A DNA stretch of 64,000 nt from Litorilituus lipolyticus (GTDB lineage Bacteria; Pseudomonadota; Gammaproteobacteria; Enterobacterales; Alteromonadaceae): contig NZ_SAWY01000001.1 of NCBI RefSeq assembly GCF_006439335.1, forward strand, positions 124,001 through 188,000, read 5' to 3'. The translations under genes and the position numbers were made by a program. Of the stretch, positions 47,352-57,819 are shown in pieces. A model generated the notes under the pieces. The model had not been told where the DNA came from. It did not search any database and saw only the letters and a program-made list of their open reading frames with translations. Numbering within the stretch: position 1 is the stretch's first letter; each line of letters starts with the position of its first letter.

Positions 47352-49214
47352 CTAAACCTTATCTACTGATTGTCCTGATAGCGCTTTACTTATCGAGCTA
47401 TCCATTCGTCTTTCGGCAAAAACTGCCGTACTTTGATTAACCACTTCAATAGCATCTTCTACTGCTTTGGTATCGTTACCTTGGCTTGTTTGAGCCAACA
47501 TTTTTAAATCGTTTTCTATGACTGTTACTTCTTCAGCACTTAATAAGCGCCCGTCATCTGCCAATGCTGCTTGAACCGACTCTATAACTCTCGCAGCTTC
47601 AACCTGTTGCTCTTTTAACATACGTGCTTGCATATCTTCGCTTGCATTGGTCATTGAATCTTTGATCATTTGACTAATTTTACTGTCGTCTAAACCAAAC
47701 GATGGCTTAACTTCAATACTTGATTCCACTTTGGTAGATTTTTCCATGGCTGAAACAGACAACAAACCATCAGCATCTACTTTGAAGGTTACACGAATAT
47801 GAGCTGCACCTGCTGTCATCGCTGGAATACCACGCAACTCAAAACGTGCTAATGAACGACAGTCGTCTACTAATTCTCGTTCACCTTGTAAAACATGAAC
47901 AGCCATTGCCGTTTGACCATCTTTAAAGGTGGTAAATTCTTGTGCTTTAGCCACAGGTATTGTGGTGTTACGTGGGATAACTTTTTCAACTAGGCCACCC
48001 ATGGTTTCTAACCCAAGAGAAAGCGGGATAACATCAAGCAGCAACATGTCACTATCTGGTTTATTACCTGCTAATATATCGGCTTGAATTGCGGCTCCTA
48101 TTGCGACAACTTTATCAGGGTCTATCGACGTTAACGGAGTTTTCTTGAAGTATTTTTCAACTTCACTTCTCACTAAAGGAACACGTGTAGAACCGCCAAC
48201 CATGACAACTTCAATAACTTCATTAACACTAATATTGGCATCTTTTAAGCTTCGTCGACAAGCGCGTAACGTTTTATTCACTAATGATAAAACCAACTGG
48301 TTAAAGGTATCTTTCGTTAAATCACCTTGCCAAGTATTGCCATTATCTAAAGCTAAAGTGATATTTACTACATCAGCTGTTGTTAATTTTTCTTTGGCAG
48401 CACAAGCTTGCTGCATTAATTGGCGCTCTAATTCTGGCGAGAAAGGTCTTGTTAATCCTGCTTGTTCGATAAGGTGATCAACAACGGCTACATCAAAATC
48501 ATCACCACCTAATGCGGAGTCACCGCCTGTGGCCAATACTTCAAAAACCCCTTTATTCAAACGCAAAATGGAAATATCAAACGTACCGCCACCTAAATCA
48601 TAAACAGCAATAACCCCTTCTTGCCCTGAATCTAATCCATAAGCCACTGCTGCAGCAGTAGGCTCATTTAATAAACGCAGTACATTAACTCCAGCAAGTT
48701 TAGCGGCGTCTTTGGTGCTTTGTCGTTGTGCATCATCAAAATGAGCAGGTACAGTGATAACCACACCCGTTAATTCACCGCCTAAAGCTGATTCTGCACG
48801 GGCATTTAAAGTTTTTAGGATATCTGATGAAACTTGAATAGGGTTAACTTTACCTTGTCTAGTCACAATCTCTGGGTGGTTTTCATCACCACAAAAGTCA
48901 TAAGGTAAAGAAGGATATTTACTTTGAATATCTGATAAAGAACGGCCAATTAAGCGTTTCGCCGAAGTAATGGTATTTTTTGCGTCTTTAACACTAAGCT
49001 GCTGTGCTTGATAGCCAACCAATACATTATTCTCTTGATAGCTGACGATAGAAGGTAATATATCGCGCTGTTCTTCATCACTTAAAGTTCTCGCTTCACC
49101 GCTTTGAACAGTGGCGATTAATGAGTTAGTAGTGCCTAAATCTATACCAGCGGCCAATCTATGTTCGTGTGGAACTGTACTTTGGCCGGGCTCTGCAATT
49201 TGTAATAATGCCAT
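47352..49214 (-). CDS. hscA: Fe-S cluster assembly chaperone HscA (Hsp70 class)
   Basis: 620 residues. ATPase domain with [12 protein letters not shown] near residue 24 and [13 protein letters not shown] near 206; substrate domain from about 390. Drives cluster release from IscU by binding its LPPVK motif, which is present in the IscU encoded here. 70 bases after hscB. Confidence 0.97.
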   Translation of the reverse strand: MALLQIAEPGQSTVPHEHRLAAGIDLGTTNSLIATVQSGEARTLSDEEQRDILPSIVSYQENNVLVGYQAQQLSVKDAKNTITSAKRLIGRSLSDIQSKYPSLPYDFCGDENHPEIVTRQGKVNPIQVSSDILKTLNARAESALGGELTGVVITVPAHFDDAQRQSTKDAAKLAGVNVLRLLNEPTAAAVAYGLDSGQEGVIAVYDLGGGTFDISILRLNKGVFEVLATGGDSALGGDDFDVAVVDHLIEQAGLTRPFSPELERQLMQQACAAKEKLTTADVVNITLALDNGNTWQGDLTKDTFNQLVLSLVNKTLRACRRSLKDANISVNEVIEVVMVGGSTRVPLVRSEVEKYFKKTPLTSIDPDKVVAIGAAIQADILAGNKPDSDMLLLDVIPLSLGLETMGGLVEKVIPRNTTIPVAKAQEFTTFKDGQTAMAVHVLQGERELVDDCRSLARFELRGIPAMTAGAAHIRVTFKVDADGLLSVSAMEKSTKVESSIEVKPSFGLDDSKISQMIKDSMTNASEDMQARMLKEQQVEAARVIESVQAALADDGRLLSAEEVTVIENDLKMLAQTSQGNDTKAVEDAIEVVNQSTAVFAERRMDSSISKALSGQSVDKV

Positions 49215-49284
49215 GGTTATTCTTTATGTTCTTTGGTTGTCAATTTAAGGGGAAATAGTTATTAATTAATGATGCACTAATCAG

Positions 49285-49821
49285 TTAATCATCAAATAAT
49301 GAATCTTCTAAACGTTCAACTTCAATATCGAGTTTTTTGTAAAACTTCAACTTACGTAAATTATCGCATGCCATCTGATTTGATGCTGAAGTATTTTCAT
49401 GTATTTGCTGTTGCAGCAAAGTAAAAATAGCTTGGCTTTCTGTCGCTAACTCTTCTTGTGCCGCAAAGAGTGCACCATCAACATCGTCAGCATGTTTAAT
49501 ATCTTCTAGCATCTCCCTTAATTCCATTTGACGCATTAAAAACTGTGTATCGCCAAAGGTATTTTGCTCGCTTGGCATATCAACACCGCGCAGGGTAAGC
49601 AGGTATTCAGCACGTTTTAACGGTTCTTTTAAGGTTTGATAAGCATCATTAATTTGAGCTGACTTTTGTACGGCAAGCAGCTGCTCTTGAGACGACGCAT
49701 GAGCAAACTTGTCTGGATGCACTGCCTTTTGTAAAGTTTGATACTGCTCAGCAAGATGAGGTAAATCAATATCAAAACCTGTGGTCATATCTAGTAATTC
49801 AAAATAATTAAGTGTACTCAT
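49285..49821 (-). CDS. hscB: Fe-S cluster assembly co-chaperone HscB (J-domain)
   Basis: 178 residues with an N-terminal J domain carrying HPDKF (HPD at about 36-38) and a C-terminal three-helix IscU-binding domain. Stimulates HscA. It begins 133 bases after iscA, with a strong hairpin in the gap. Confidence 0.96.
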   Translation of the reverse strand: MSTLNYFELLDMTTGFDIDLPHLAEQYQTLQKAVHPDKFAHASSQEQLLAVQKSAQINDAYQTLKEPLKRAEYLLTLRGVDMPSEQNTFGDTQFLMRQMELREMLEDIKHADDVDGALFAAQEELATESQAIFTLLQQQIHENTSASNQMACDNLRKLKFYKKLDIEVERLEDSLFDD

Positions 49822-49894
49822 TAGATTATTTCTTTCTTAGAGAAGCATGGAGCCTGATCAGCAAAACCTATGAAATCATCAGGATTACTAACGT

Positions 49895-49930
49895 AAAAAG
49901 TGTCCAATAAAAACTCATTGAACACTTTTT
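49895..49930 (-). other. Hairpin between iscA and hscB
   Basis: AAAAAGTGT (49895-49903) pairs with ACACTTTTT (49922-49930), extended inward by CAAT/ATTG past one mismatch. On the minus strand the 3' arm ends in five U, so it could act as a leaky terminator or as a processing barrier that lowers hscBA-fdx relative to iscRSUA. Confidence 0.6.
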
Positions 49931-49954
49931 AAAATGACATCATATAATAGCTAA

Positions 49955-50278
49955 TTAAACGTTGAAGCTTTCACCACAACCACATTCGCCTTTGGCATTT
50001 GGGTTGGTAAATTTAAAGCCTTCATTTAGACCTTCTTTTACAAAGTCTAATTCAATACCTTCAAGGTAAACTAAGCTTTTCGTGTCAATAATAATATTAA
50101 CATCATCAATTGAGAACAATTGATCATCTTCGTTAAGATCATCTACAAACTCAAGGACATAGGCTAAACCTGAGCACCCTGTAGTTTTGATACCTAGACG
50201 TAAACCAAGACCTTTGCCTCGATTAGCCATAAACGATTTAACACGTTCATTAGCTGCTGGTGTCATGGTTACTGACAT
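49955..50278 (-). CDS. iscA: Fe-S cluster carrier IscA
   Basis: 107 residues of the A-type carrier family. Ligand cysteines C35 (TGCSGLAY), C99 and C101 (GECGCGESF) are present. Transfers clusters or iron to targets. 12 bases after iscU. Confidence 0.96.
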   Translation of the reverse strand: MSVTMTPAANERVKSFMANRGKGLGLRLGIKTTGCSGLAYVLEFVDDLNEDDQLFSIDDVNIIIDTKSLVYLEGIELDFVKEGLNEGFKFTNPNAKGECGCGESFNV

Positions 50279-50290
50279 GATCTACTCCTG

Positions 50291-50674
50291 CTACTTACCT
50301 TGCTTTGTTTGATAGTCGTCAATTGCTGCTTTAATAGCGTCTTCCGCCAAAATAGAACAATGAATCTTAACTGGTGGTAAAGCTAACTCTTCTGCTATTG
50401 CGGTGTTTTTAATTTCACCCGCTTCTTCAATTGATTTACCTTTAACCCATTCAGTAACTAATGAACTAGAAGCAATAGCAGAGCCACAACCGTAAGTTTT
50501 AAATTTTGCATCTTCAATAATACCTTCATCAGATATTTTAAGTTGCAATTTCATCACATCACCACATGCTGGTGCGCCAACCATACCGGTAGCTACCGAT
50601 GGATCATTTTTATCTAAAGACCCCACATTACGCGGGTTTTCATAATGGTCGATTACTTTTTCACTATAAGCCAT
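50291..50674 (-). CDS. iscU: Fe-S cluster scaffold IscU
   Basis: 127 residues. Cluster ligands C37, C63 and C106, D39 (ACGDVMKL) and the HscA recognition motif LPPVK (99-103) are present at the same positions as in E. coli. 68 bases after iscS. Confidence 0.98.
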   Translation of the reverse strand: MAYSEKVIDHYENPRNVGSLDKNDPSVATGMVGAPACGDVMKLQLKISDEGIIEDAKFKTYGCGSAIASSSLVTEWVKGKSIEEAGEIKNTAIAEELALPPVKIHCSILAEDAIKAAIDDYQTKQGK

Positions 50675-50742
50675 AATACTCTCCTAACCTTAGCCAGCGG
50701 CTCTCCAGAAGCCACTAGCAATAATTTATTTCATGCTGCTAA

Positions 50743-51957
50743 TTAGTGAGCAGCCCATTCAATAGAATCTAAATCAATACCGTCTTTGTACATTTCCCAA
50801 AGTGGTGACATATCACGAAGATGCCCAATAGATTTTTTGATTAAATCAATTGCGTAATCAACTTCTTCTTCCGTGGTAAAACGGCCAAAGCTAAAACGAA
50901 TAGAGCTATGAGCCATTTCGTCATTTAGACCCAATGCACGTAAAACATATGAAGGTTCTAAACTTGCTGAGGTACAAGCAGATCCTGAAGATACGGCTAA
51001 ATCTTTTAATGCCATAATCAACGATTCACCTTCAACAAAGTTAAAGCTAACGTTTAAGTTGCCAGCATAACGTTTATCAACATCACCATTAATGAATACT
51101 TGTTCCATGGTGTTAATACCAGCCCATAAACGGTCACGCATTGCGGTTACATGCACTAAATCTTGTGCCATTTCTTCTTTCGCTAAACGACATGCTTCAC
51201 CCATACCAACAATTTGATGTGTCGCTAAAGTACCTGAACGCATACCACGCTCATGACCTCCGCCGTGCATTTGAGCTTCTAAACGAATGCGAGGCTTACG
51301 GCGAACATATAATGCACCAATACCTTTTGGACCATACATTTTATGTGCTGATATTGATAATAAATCGACCTTTAACTGTTGAAGGTCTATGTTGATTTTA
51401 CCAACACTTTGCGCGGCATCAACGTGGAAAATAATCTTACGAGCGCGACACATTTCACCAATTTCAGCAATATCTTGGATAACACCAACTTCATTGTTAA
51501 CGTGCATAATGCTGACAAGAATCGTATCATCACGCATAGCTTCATTGAGCTTATTTAAGTCAATCAAACCATTCTCTTCAGGATCTAAATAAGTAACTTC
51601 ATATCCTTGACGCTCTAATTCACGACACGTATCTAAAACTGCTTTATGCTCAGTTTTACAGGTGATGATGTGCTTACCTTTCTTATTATAAAAGTTAGCA
51701 GCACCTTTAATAGCAAGGTTGTCAGACTCTGTTGCGCCTGAAGTGAAAACAATCTCACGTGGATCAGCGTTAATTAAATCTGCGATTTGATTGCGTGCAA
51801 TATCAACCGCTTCTTCAGCTTGCCAACCAAACTTATGAGAACGAGAAGCAGGATTACCAAAATGACCTTCTGTTGTCATATATTGCATCATTTTTTCTGC
51901 AACGCGCTTATCAACAGGCGTAGTAGCAGAATAATCAAAATAAATAGGAAGCTTCAT
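50743..51957 (-). CDS. iscS: Cysteine desulfurase IscS
   Basis: 404 residues. PLP lysine K206 in [12 protein letters not shown] and the persulfide cysteine C328 in [10 protein letters not shown] are at the E. coli positions. Supplies sulfur for clusters and tRNA thiolation. GAGAG precedes the ATG; 37 bases after iscR. Confidence 0.98.
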   Translation of the reverse strand: MKLPIYFDYSATTPVDKRVAEKMMQYMTTEGHFGNPASRSHKFGWQAEEAVDIARNQIADLINADPREIVFTSGATESDNLAIKGAANFYNKKGKHIITCKTEHKAVLDTCRELERQGYEVTYLDPEENGLIDLNKLNEAMRDDTILVSIMHVNNEVGVIQDIAEIGEMCRARKIIFHVDAAQSVGKINIDLQQLKVDLLSISAHKMYGPKGIGALYVRRKPRIRLEAQMHGGGHERGMRSGTLATHQIVGMGEACRLAKEEMAQDLVHVTAMRDRLWAGINTMEQVFINGDVDKRYAGNLNVSFNFVEGESLIMALKDLAVSSGSACTSASLEPSYVLRALGLNDEMAHSSIRFSFGRFTTEEEVDYAIDLIKKSIGHLRDMSPLWEMYKDGIDLDSIEWAAH

Positions 51958-51994
51958 TCGCTTACTCTCTCCAATTTAAAATCAATACGACTGG

Positions 51995-52507
51995 TTATTG
52001 CCAGTCGTGAGCTATATTCTTTGTAGTAATTAAGGTCTCTAAAGCAAGATCTTTTGCTTGACCATTATTTTGTCGTTCATCTTGTCTTTGAGAAACGGTT
52101 TGAATATCACGTTTTGCAACTAATTCAGACAAGGTGATATTTTGTAAAAACTCTTCAATGCGTTGACTAAGCCCTTGCCATAATGAGTGAGTTAAACATT
52201 GTTCACCCCCTTGACAATTGCCTTTGCCCGAACATTTAGTGGCATCAACGCTCTCATTCACGGCACTGATCACATCTGCTACCGCAATTTGCGCTGAGCA
52301 CTTACCTAATCGATATCCGCCACCTGGGCCACGTACACTTGTGACCAGCCCTTGTTTGCGTAAACGAGAGAAAAGCTGCTCTAAATAAGATAAAGAAATG
52401 CCTTGTCGCTCTGAAATGTCAGCCAACGATACGGGTCCATATACCGCATGAATAGTTACATCTAACATAGCAGTAACCGCATAGCGACCTTTTGAGGTAA
52501 GTTTCAT
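51995..52507 (-). CDS. iscR: Fe-S sensing regulator IscR (Rrf2 family)
   Basis: 170 residues. Winged helix at the N-terminus; cluster ligands C92, C98, C104 and H107 are present. Cluster-bound IscR represses this operon through type 1 sites; two such sites lie upstream (52601-52650). It leads the iscRSUA-hscBA-fdx operon. Confidence 0.97.
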   Translation of the reverse strand: MKLTSKGRYAVTAMLDVTIHAVYGPVSLADISERQGISLSYLEQLFSRLRKQGLVTSVRGPGGGYRLGKCSAQIAVADVISAVNESVDATKCSGKGNCQGGEQCLTHSLWQGLSQRIEEFLQNITLSELVAKRDIQTVSQRQDERQNNGQAKDLALETLITTKNIAHDWQ

Positions 52508-52593
52508 AATCAGCTCTCAAACGTTACATTGTAAGTAAGTAAAATCATTTAGTAGGACCACTAAATAGCGCCTTATTTACAAATTTGCGCGCA

Positions 52594-52621
52594 ATTTTAC
52601 ATAACCCTATAAAATAGTCAA
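52594..52621 (-). promoter_or_regulatory. iscR promoter
   Basis: Minus strand TTGACT (52616-52621) and TAAAAT (52594-52599) with a 16-base spacer. The -35 lies inside the proximal IscR site, as in enterobacterial isc promoters. Confidence 0.65.
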
Positions 52622-52625
52622 ATAT
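52601..52625 (-). promoter_or_regulatory. IscR type 1 site, proximal (partial match)
   Basis: 25 bases directly next to the distal site. The left half reads ATATTTGACTA on the minus strand and fits the consensus; the right half is degenerate (TAGGGTTAT). It overlaps the promoter -35. Confidence 0.55.
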
Positions 52626-52650
52626 ATACCCGACTAATACACTCAAGTAT
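52626..52650 (-). promoter_or_regulatory. IscR type 1 site, distal (near-perfect)
   Basis: Minus strand reads ATACTTGA, six bases, TTAGTCGGGTAT; this fits the published consensus ATASYYGACTR-www-YAGTCRRSTAT at all but one position. Confidence 0.8.
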
Positions 52651-52673
52651 TATAACTGAAGAACAAGTGTGGG

Positions 52674-52710
52674 AAAAGTAATAGTTGACTAGTTCTGTCA
52701 ACTATTACTT
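52674..52710 (-). terminator. Terminator after cysE
   Basis: 14-bp perfect stem AAGTAATAGTTGAC / GTCAACTATTACTT with a seven-base loop, followed by a short T-run on the minus strand. It separates cysE from the isc promoter. Confidence 0.7.
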
Positions 52711-52752
52711 ATATTCAGAACATATGGGTGGAAATAGTTATATAAATAATCG

Positions 52753-53562
52753 TTAAATTTCAGGATCAAAGCTTTCAACAATGCCTTTTCTACGTTCAGC
52801 TGCAGCTTTTTCATCTTCAACAAATTCACCAACACGCAATTCTGGTAAATCTTTAGAGCACACATCACCGCCCATGGCATTAATTTCTTTGCATAAATCT
52901 GTTACACGATTATCCATTAAATGAACATGATCAATTAATCGACCTATCGCCTTGGCAACAGGGTCTGGATTATCTGGAGAAACCGCATAAGCATCAAAGC
53001 CATACTCTTTTGCTGCTTGTTCGCGTTTACTGTTCTCTTCTTTTTCTTTCTTGTCAGGAACAATTCGCCCAGGTATACCTACAGCAGTAGCATTTTCAGG
53101 CACATCTTTAACCACAACAGAATTAGAGCCTACCTTACCGCCTTTACCTATAGTGATAGGTCCCAATACTTGGGCGCCCGCACCAACAACAACATTATCT
53201 TCTAAAGTAGGGTGACGTTTTCCTGCTTTCCAGCTTGTACCGCCTAAGGTAACACCTTGGTATAAGGTAACATCATCACCAATTTCAGCAGTGCCACCAA
53301 TTACAACACCCATGCCATGATCAATAAAGAATCGTTTACCTATGGTTGCACCAGGGTGAATCTCAATACCTGTTAACCACCGTGAAAATGTTGAGAATAT
53401 TCTGGCAAGTAATTTCCAGTTAGCCTTCCATAATTTATGACTAAGTCGGTGAAACCAAATCGCATGCAAACCAGGGTAATTCAATAAAACTTCAAAACTC
53501 GTACGAGCAGCAGGATCTCTATCAAAGACACTATTGATATCTTCTTTGATACGCTTAAACAT
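52753..53562 (-). CDS. cysE: Serine O-acetyltransferase
   Basis: 269 residues. The short N-terminal helical domain ([20 protein letters not shown]) and the left-handed beta-helix ([33 protein letters not shown]) mark the compact EpsC/NifP-like form often encoded beside isc genes. It makes O-acetylserine for cysteine, the sulfur donor of IscS. A Lys/Glu-rich C-terminal extension of about 90 residues is unusual. Lies upstream of iscR in the same direction but has its own terminator. Confidence 0.94.
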   Translation of the reverse strand: MFKRIKEDINSVFDRDPAARTSFEVLLNYPGLHAIWFHRLSHKLWKANWKLLARIFSTFSRWLTGIEIHPGATIGKRFFIDHGMGVVIGGTAEIGDDVTLYQGVTLGGTSWKAGKRHPTLEDNVVVGAGAQVLGPITIGKGGKVGSNSVVVKDVPENATAVGIPGRIVPDKKEKEENSKREQAAKEYGFDAYAVSPDNPDPVAKAIGRLIDHVHLMDNRVTDLCKEINAMGGDVCSKDLPELRVGEFVEDEKAAAERRKGIVESFDPEI

Positions 53563-53611
53563 AATGCTTCCTTATTTCAATTCATTACCCAAGTACCATA
53601 GACTCAGGTAG

Positions 53612-54421
53612 TTATTTATTATTTTTCGCTGTTCTTTCAATAGAAGCCAAAATGCCACGCATCATTTTAACTTCCTTAACATCAGGTCGAGCACGATTAA
53701 ATAATCGACGCAATTTTGTCATCACTAGACCTGGATGTTTAGGCACAATAAAGCCTGTTGCTTTTAACGCTTCTTCAAAGTGCTGGTAAAATCTTTCTGT
53801 CTCTTCAACCACCGGAAAAAGTTCATCATCTTCACTAGTAGGTTTTGAAATATCGTTACCATTGCCTGTACTACGCTCTTGAAAATTTTGATCATGAGCG
53901 AGTAAATAACTTGTACGAACTTCATAACTTAACGTTTGTACCGCCATCGCTAAATTCAGCGAGCTATATTCTGGGTTAGCTGGTATTTGCACATGGAAAT
54001 GACATAACTGTAATTCTTCATTAGTTAAACCACTACTCTCACGGCCGAATACCAAGGCAACAGGGTATTCGCTCGCTTCACTCACCATTTTCTCACCACA
54101 GTTTCTTGGCTCTAACATTGGCCATGGCAAAGTGCGAGAACGCGCACTTGTACCTACAACTAAGCCACAATCTGCTATCGCTTCTTCAAGGGTGCTAACA
54201 ACTTGAGCATTGGCTAATACATCAGTGGCACCAGCTGCTAGCGCTTGTGCTTGCCCATTTGGCATTTCAATCGGATCAACTAACACTAATTGACTTAAGC
54301 CCATTGTTTTCATGGCACGAGCCGCTGACCCCATATTTCTACAGTCAGATGTATTTACTAATACAATTTTAACTCGGTCCAATAAATTGTTAGGTAGCTT
54401 ATTGTTTGCTGTATCTGTCAT
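53612..54421 (-). CDS. trmJ: tRNA (cytidine/uridine-2'-O-)-methyltransferase TrmJ
   Basis: 269 residues of the SPOUT class: N-terminal knot domain with [20 protein letters not shown] (about 24-43), [14 protein letters not shown] (about 123-136) and [16 protein letters not shown]. It methylates position 32 of several tRNAs. Divergent from suhB, a conserved neighbourhood in gammaproteobacteria. Confidence 0.95.
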   Translation of the reverse strand: MTDTANNKLPNNLLDRVKIVLVNTSDCRNMGSAARAMKTMGLSQLVLVDPIEMPNGQAQALAAGATDVLANAQVVSTLEEAIADCGLVVGTSARSRTLPWPMLEPRNCGEKMVSEASEYPVALVFGRESSGLTNEELQLCHFHVQIPANPEYSSLNLAMAVQTLSYEVRTSYLLAHDQNFQERSTGNGNDISKPTSEDDELFPVVEETERFYQHFEEALKATGFIVPKHPGLVMTKLRRLFNRARPDVKEVKMMRGILASIERTAKNNK

Positions 54422-54754
54422 TTTTTACTCTACACTTTTCAAGAATTACTGATTGCTCGACTAGTCAAAACGTCTAGACGGCTAAATTGCATTAATTCTA
54501 CCATAGAAGAGTACTGCTGTACTTAATAAAAAGCACGTACAATGTGCTAAAAACGCTATGGCGAATTATTATTTAATAGTTGATTTGTCTATATAGAACT
54601 AATCCTCGCAATATCGGTCAAAATATATACAACTATTTTTCTGTTTCTATCGCATATTCTAATTTACTTTGCTATACTCCGCCGCGCTTGATTTTCTGAG
54701 TGAAGAAAATCAATTTCGTTCTTTTAAAAGCCATTTACAAATAGGTACTCTATT
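54422..54754. other. trmJ / suhB divergent region, 333 bases
   Basis: No open frame. On the suhB side GCTATACTCCGCCGCGC contains a -10-like TATACT (54673-54678), followed by a hairpin (54688-54713). The trmJ promoter was not resolved. Confidence 0.5.
54688..54713 (+). promoter_or_regulatory. Leader hairpin of suhB
   Basis: TTGATTTTC and GAAAATCAA form a 9-bp perfect stem with loop TGAGTGAA, starting about ten bases after the likely -10 (TATACT, 54673-54678), so near the 5' end of the suhB message. Confidence 0.45.
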
Positions 54755-55558
54755 ATGCATCCGATGCTAAATATTGCCGTGCGCGCTGCGCGTACAGCTG
54801 GTAAAGTTATTGTTCGCTCTTTTGAGCAACTTGATAAAGTTGAAATTGAATCAAAAGGTACTAACGATTTCGTTAGCAGTGTTGATATCAATGCTGAAGA
54901 AGCCATTATTGAAACTATTCGTAAATCATATCCAGATCACACAATTATTTGTGAAGAATCTGGCATTTCTCAGGGCTCAAACGATGATTATCAATGGATT
55001 ATTGACCCATTAGATGGCACAACAAACTTTGTAAAAGGCATTCCTCATTTTGCCGTATCTATCGCTTTAAAAGTGAAAGGTAAACTTGATCAAGCTGTGA
55101 TTTTTGATCCTATTCGCGGTGAGCTTTTCACTGCCAGTCGTGGTAAAGGTGCACAACTTAACGGCTTTAGAATTCGTGTTAAAAATCATAAAGAATTATC
55201 AGGTACAGTAATCGCAACGGGTTTCCCGTTTAAACATAAACAACACACCCAAGCTTATATGGCAATGTTTGGTGCATTATTTGCAAAAACATCAGATATG
55301 AGAAGAGCAGGTTCAGCTGCACTTGATTTAGCTTATGTAGCGGCTGGTCGTGTAGATGGCTTCTTTGAAATTGGCTTAAAACCTTGGGATACTGCTGCTG
55401 GTGAGCTATTGGTAATTGAAGCTGGTGGTTTAGTGACTGACTTTACTGGTGGCCATAATCAAACAAAATCAGGTAACATCGTTGCTAGTAGCACACGCTT
55501 ACAAAAAGAGATTTTAAAAGAGATTCGCCCTCACTTAGGTGAAGCTTTAAGTAAATAA
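54755..55558 (+). CDS. suhB: Inositol-1-monophosphatase family protein SuhB
   Basis: 267 residues. Metal-site motifs EESG (about 67-70), DPLDGTTNF (about 84-92) and LKPWDTAAGELLV (about 209-221) of the family are intact. In E. coli SuhB also binds NusA and supports rRNA antitermination; that role may hold here. Followed by a clear terminator. Confidence 0.95.
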   Translation: MHPMLNIAVRAARTAGKVIVRSFEQLDKVEIESKGTNDFVSSVDINAEEAIIETIRKSYPDHTIICEESGISQGSNDDYQWIIDPLDGTTNFVKGIPHFAVSIALKVKGKLDQAVIFDPIRGELFTASRGKGAQLNGFRIRVKNHKELSGTVIATGFPFKHKQHTQAYMAMFGALFAKTSDMRRAGSAALDLAYVAAGRVDGFFEIGLKPWDTAAGELLVIEAGGLVTDFTGGHNQTKSGNIVASSTRLQKEILKEIRPHLGEALSK

Positions 55559-55573
55559 ATTACTGCCTCAATT

Positions 55574-55608
55574 AAAGCGCCATAGTGTCAATGCTACTGG
55601 CGCTTTTT
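55574..55608 (+). terminator. Rho-independent terminator after suhB
   Basis: AAAGCGCCA (55574-55582) and TGGCGCTTT (55598-55606), then a T-run. Confidence 0.9.
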
Positions 55609-55669
55609 CATTATACTATCTGTACTAACATAGAATGCTTAATAGCTTGCGTGATCAAAAAGGTTAACA

Positions 55670-56398
55670 ATGTTGAAACGATTATTTATGCTCAGTATTT
55701 TTGCATGTTTATATTCAATATCATTTGGCACACTAGCTCAAACTATCGCAGTGGTTACAGAAGATGCCCCCAGCCTGCAATACCAGAAAGCATCTGGTGA
55801 GATGGCAGGACCAGCCGCTAATCTTGTCGAAAAAGTTCTAAATGAATCAGGTTTTAACTTTGATACTCGTGTTCTCCCTTGGGCAAGAGCATATAAAGAA
55901 GCTAAGCAAGTCCCTAATACACTTATTTACTCAATGGTGAGAACCCCTGAGCGCGAAGATAATTTTCATTGGATAGGTATTATATCGAAGCCTCAATATT
56001 ATTTATTTGCACTTAAAAGTAAGGATATACCCTTAGCTAAACCACTTATTGAATACCATCAATATCGGGTTGGTACTGTTCTCAATAGTGCAAATCATTT
56101 AGCACTGAAAAATCAAGGTTTCGACTCTTTAGTCCCTGTTGCAACCGCTAAGCAAGTATTTATGCTGTTAACCAAGAAGCGAGTTGAACTAATTACGGCA
56201 AACTTAACCGCATTTGATGAAATTTGTCAGCACAACAGTAAACAATGCGATGACATTGAAGCAATAGGACCTATCAGCGCTTTAAATGATCGCGCATTAT
56301 ATTTTGCGATGAATAAAAACTCCGACGCAAGTGTTGTCCAAACGTTACGAGAGACCTATCAAAAGTTACTTACAGATAAGGCCATTAATATCTTTTAG
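55670..56398 (+). CDS. Orphan periplasmic substrate-binding-like protein
   Basis: 242 residues: signal peptide 1-23 (cut after LAQ region), then an SBP_bac_3-like fold starting TIAVVTEDAPSLQYQ and ending in a short helix. WARAYKEA near residue 64 and MVRTPEREDNFHWIG resemble the polar amino-acid binding-protein relatives common in Colwellia and Shewanella. No ABC transporter genes near. Stands alone between suhB and a leftward HDOD gene. Ligand unknown. Confidence 0.83.
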   Translation: MLKRLFMLSIFACLYSISFGTLAQTIAVVTEDAPSLQYQKASGEMAGPAANLVEKVLNESGFNFDTRVLPWARAYKEAKQVPNTLIYSMVRTPEREDNFHWIGIISKPQYYLFALKSKDIPLAKPLIEYHQYRVGTVLNSANHLALKNQGFDSLVPVATAKQVFMLLTKKRVELITANLTAFDEICQHNSKQCDDIEAIGPISALNDRALYFAMNKNSDASVVQTLRETYQKLLTDKAINIF

Positions 56399-56452
56399 GG
56401 TTAGCTAATATATTTACTCACTCTAAAGCGATTCTTGCTCGAACAGTAAGCA

Positions 56453-57622
56453 CTAAATATCAGCATTAACTTTAGCTATAATCTTATTTAATTTCTTTTT
56501 AAATGCTTGATCTGCAATGACAGCATTAATTTTATTAACCCCTGCTAGCTCTATATTCTCCTGAGTATAATAAAATTCTAACTCTCCAAGTGCTTCATAA
56601 CTTACTTCATCATAATCAGGCACATCAGTTAAGCCATTAAAGGACACGAGATCGCCCAAGCGACATGATAAGTAGCACAGTAGCAGGTGGCGAGTTTCAT
56701 TATGACTGAGATCGTTGATCACCTTACCGTTTGTTAACGGTAAAATACTATGATCAATGCCTGATTCTATGACATTTGGCAATTGCCATTGATTGGCGAG
56801 ATATTTACCCACAATGGCCGCATTAACCCCCATTGACTCCTGGAAGACCTTGGTTCTTTCGAATAATGTAAAATCATCCAAATAAAAGCCTGCCATTGAC
56901 GGTTTATAAGACAAAATAGCTAAATCACCTAAATAAGAAAGTAAACAACGTGTTGATAGTTCCGCAGGGTTTTCTTCACCCATTTCTTGAGCAACGAGTG
57001 CACAGAATGAACTTGCTAAATAACTAGCTTTCCATAACTTTTGGTAGGCTTCATTTTGGTTTTTATCAGTAAACTTCATTCCTTGCTGCATAGCAAACTG
57101 CATTGCAATGCTTTTTACTTGCCCAACGCCTAAATAAATAATGGCATGATTAATATTGGTAATGGGCTGATGTAGAGCAAATAGGGGAGAATTCACTGCA
57201 TTAAGTACTTTGGCCGTCATTTCAGTGTCTTTTTTGATTAACTCAAAAAGTTCATTTGGTTCAAAGGAGCGTTGAGTTAACGGTAACAATAAAGGGTGTG
57301 GTTTTCGAAATGATTGGGTAATTTCTGTAATGACTTGTCGTTGCTCATTAGTTAGTTTGTCAGATGTTTTTACTTGAAAAGCTAAAAAGTCTTCTGGCGC
57401 TTCACTTTTTACTTTGGTTTTACTTATGCTTTCTTCTGGTTTTGCATCGACAAATTCTGCATTAATTGGCTTATGAGTTGTTTTCTTCTTGGCATTGATC
57501 TTTGCTTCATCCACCATATGTGAATATTGATGTTTAGATTGCCTTTTATCTTTTCTAGTTAAAAATAAAACCGCAACGACAATAATGATCAAAACAACAA
57601 GAATATTAAACAACATAGACAT
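56453..57622 (-). CDS. Membrane-anchored HDOD-domain protein
   Basis: 389 residues: one N-terminal membrane helix (about 4-21), a basic linker, then an HDOD domain (about 95-300: FELIKKDTEMTAKVLNAVNSPLF and NINHAIIYLGVGQVKSIAMQFA). HDOD domains lack the phosphohydrolase residues of HD-GYP proteins and usually act in signalling or as scaffolds. No other output domain is fused. Function unknown. Confidence 0.88.
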   Translation of the reverse strand: MSMLFNILVVLIIIVVAVLFLTRKDKRQSKHQYSHMVDEAKINAKKKTTHKPINAEFVDAKPEESISKTKVKSEAPEDFLAFQVKTSDKLTNEQRQVITEITQSFRKPHPLLLPLTQRSFEPNELFELIKKDTEMTAKVLNAVNSPLFALHQPITNINHAIIYLGVGQVKSIAMQFAMQQGMKFTDKNQNEAYQKLWKASYLASSFCALVAQEMGEENPAELSTRCLLSYLGDLAILSYKPSMAGFYLDDFTLFERTKVFQESMGVNAAIVGKYLANQWQLPNVIESGIDHSILPLTNGKVINDLSHNETRHLLLCYLSCRLGDLVSFNGLTDVPDYDEVSYEALGELEFYYTQENIELAGVNKINAVIADQAFKKKLNKIIAKVNADI

Positions 57623-57819
57623 TCCTTTCGTAGCTACAATACAAACTCTTAAGCACGTGTTACTAACAGACAGGTTAAAAATAAAACAGTATTACACACT
57701 GTAATTTATTTTTGTATATTATTCTAGTAAGACAAAGACTTAAAAGCGATCGCCCTAAGTTGGTAAATCCCCATTAAGAGTACCTCATTAAGAAGTACTC
57801 TATTACTCACATATAATGA

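Noticed and set aside
57777-57801. AGAGTAC/GTACTCT inverted repeat after the helicase gene as its terminator
   Set aside because: Seven-pair stem with an 11-base loop and no T-run on the minus strand; too weak to call.
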